Source: an uncultured Alphaproteobacteria bacterium (GTDB lineage Bacteria; Pseudomonadota; Alphaproteobacteria; UBA2966). Taken from it: DNA of 64,000 bases. Every line of letters starts with the position of its first letter. The first letter of the stretch is position 1. Under the pieces are notes generated by a model. That model was not told where the DNA came from, did not search any database, and saw nothing but the letters and a program-made list of their open reading frames with translations. The stretch covers positions 2,626,001-2,690,000 of the forward strand of contig OY282368.1 of NCBI GenBank assembly GCA_958295725.1, given 5' to 3'. Shown one piece after another: positions 63,335-64,000 of the stretch. Both the position numbers and the translations under genes were made by a program.

Positions 63335-64000
63335 TCAGGACCGGACAGCGCGCGGTCGCGCGCGTTCCTCGTCCCACGCCGCGAGCTCACTGGCCCGGGC
63401 GTGAACCTTGCGCACCGCCACGACGAGACGCTCCGCGTCGGCGTCGGAGACCTGCCAGGCGCATGGTTCGAACAGGATCGCCTCGCGTTCGTGCAGGCGT
63501 TCCGCGACGGGACAGAGACCCTTGTCGTAGCGTCGTTCCGTGAGGGTGAACGGGAATCCGTCCCGACCCAGGGCGATGCGCTCCTGGAAGATCGGCAACA
63601 GATAAAGCGGTTCCACGTAGGCGACGAAGTGCGGGAACCCTTCGGCATGGAGCGCGCGGCTGAAGGTCTCCCGGCTTACGCCGACCGCGTCCGCGTCGTA
63701 GCGCAGCGTCCAGCAATAATAGTTGTGGCGGCAGCCGGACCGCGGTCGCGGCGGCGTCAGTCCGTCCAGATCGGCGGCCCCGTCCGCAAGCGTCGTCGCG
63801 AGCCGCTCGCGGGTCGCGACATGTTCCTCCATGTTATGGAATTGGGCGAGGCCGATCGCCGCGCTCAATTCAGTCATCCGCAGATTGAACCCGATCATGT
63901 TGACGAGATCGCGAACCCCGAGCCATGCGACGGTGTTCTCGCCGTGGTTGCGGATGAGCTGGAGCCGGCGGGCGAGATCGTCGTCGCCGGTTACGCACAT
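63335..64000 (-). CDS. DegT/DnrJ/EryC1-family aminotransferase, 5' end outside window
   Basis: Only the C-terminal about 221 residues lie in the window; the frame is open at the right edge. Visible are LIRNHGENTVAW, MIGFNLRMTELSAAIGLAQF (the RMTELSAAIG family signature) and the later HNYYCWTLRYDAD segment. These PLP enzymes aminate keto-sugars of nucleotide sugars. The lysine that binds PLP lies just before the visible part. Three bases separate it from the cytidylyltransferase gene, so they are one transcript. Confidence 0.9.
   Translation of the reverse strand: MCVTGDDDLARRLQLIRNHGENTVAWLGVRDLVNMIGFNLRMTELSAAIGLAQFHNMEEHVATRERLATTLADGAADLDGLTPPRPRSGCRHNYYCWTLRYDADAVGVSRETFSRALHAEGFPHFVAYVEPLYLLPIFQERIALGRDGFPFTLTERRYDKGLCPVAERLHEREAILFEPCAWQVSDADAERLVVAVRKVHARASELAAWDEERARPRAVRS

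Overview
The window is about 68-70 percent GC chromosome of an alphaproteobacterium, probably of Rhodospirillales type. This is inferred from gene content and order: BON-SirB1-gshB-comM, purC-purS-purQ-purL-bolA-grxD, MoxR-DUF58-DUF4159, and DUF1285-NUDIX-DUF6111-cca are all arrangements familiar from that class. No rRNA, complete tRNA or CRISPR array was seen.

Layout. 1-4.0 kb: BON protein (5' end outside the window), SirB1-like protein, glutathione synthase, ComM. 4.2-6.2 kb: an accessory insert of lower GC with a beta-class DNA methyltransferase, a convergent PD-(D/E)XK nuclease (a likely type II-like restriction-modification pair) and a chimeric IS110/HNH remnant. 6.2-20 kb: AmpG-like permease, methyltransferase, an HtrA-like protein lacking its catalytic residues, a gliding-type ABC exporter operon (ATPase, permease, GldG, DUF4340), speD-speE, an OlsB-like acyltransferase, a MetF-like protein, and a GlxA-type regulator divergent from a dimethylglycine-dehydrogenase-like enzyme. 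21.35-22.49 kb: an intact IS481-like element with a 5-bp target duplication. 22.6-25.9 kb: small membrane protein, 2Fe-2S flavin reductase, orphan Rieske ferredoxin, a tRNA-Met-like 3' fragment and MeaB. 26.1-34 kb: purine operon, bolA, grxD, DOPA-dioxygenase-like protein, O-methyltransferase, esterase, GNAT. 33.9-43.7 kb: the MoxR/DUF58/DUF4159 membrane cluster and the DUF1285-NUDIX-DUF6111-cca operon.

43.7-64 kb is a surface-polysaccharide island with strong signs of gene traffic. Its right part (53.75-64 kb, all minus strand) is intact and reads as sugar synthesis (DegT aminotransferase, cytidylyltransferase, Gfo/Idh dehydrogenase), glycan assembly (several GT-B/KpsS-like proteins, an asparagine-synthase-like enzyme) and an ABC flippase. 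Its left part (43.7-53.7 kb) is eroded: a frameshifted glycosyltransferase, a low-GC carbamoyltransferase with one in-frame TGA, IS481-like remnants, an acetyltransferase lying between the two ends of an IS5-type transposase gene, and a brnT-brnA toxin-antitoxin locus whose antitoxin halves lie nearly 10 kb apart, each joined to IS481-derived sequence. The same IS family has also rewritten the last codons of cca. The best candidates for unusual biology are this IS-driven rearrangement, the IS5-acetyltransferase cassette, the chimeric HNH remnant beside the restriction-modification pair, and the triad-less HtrA-like protein.
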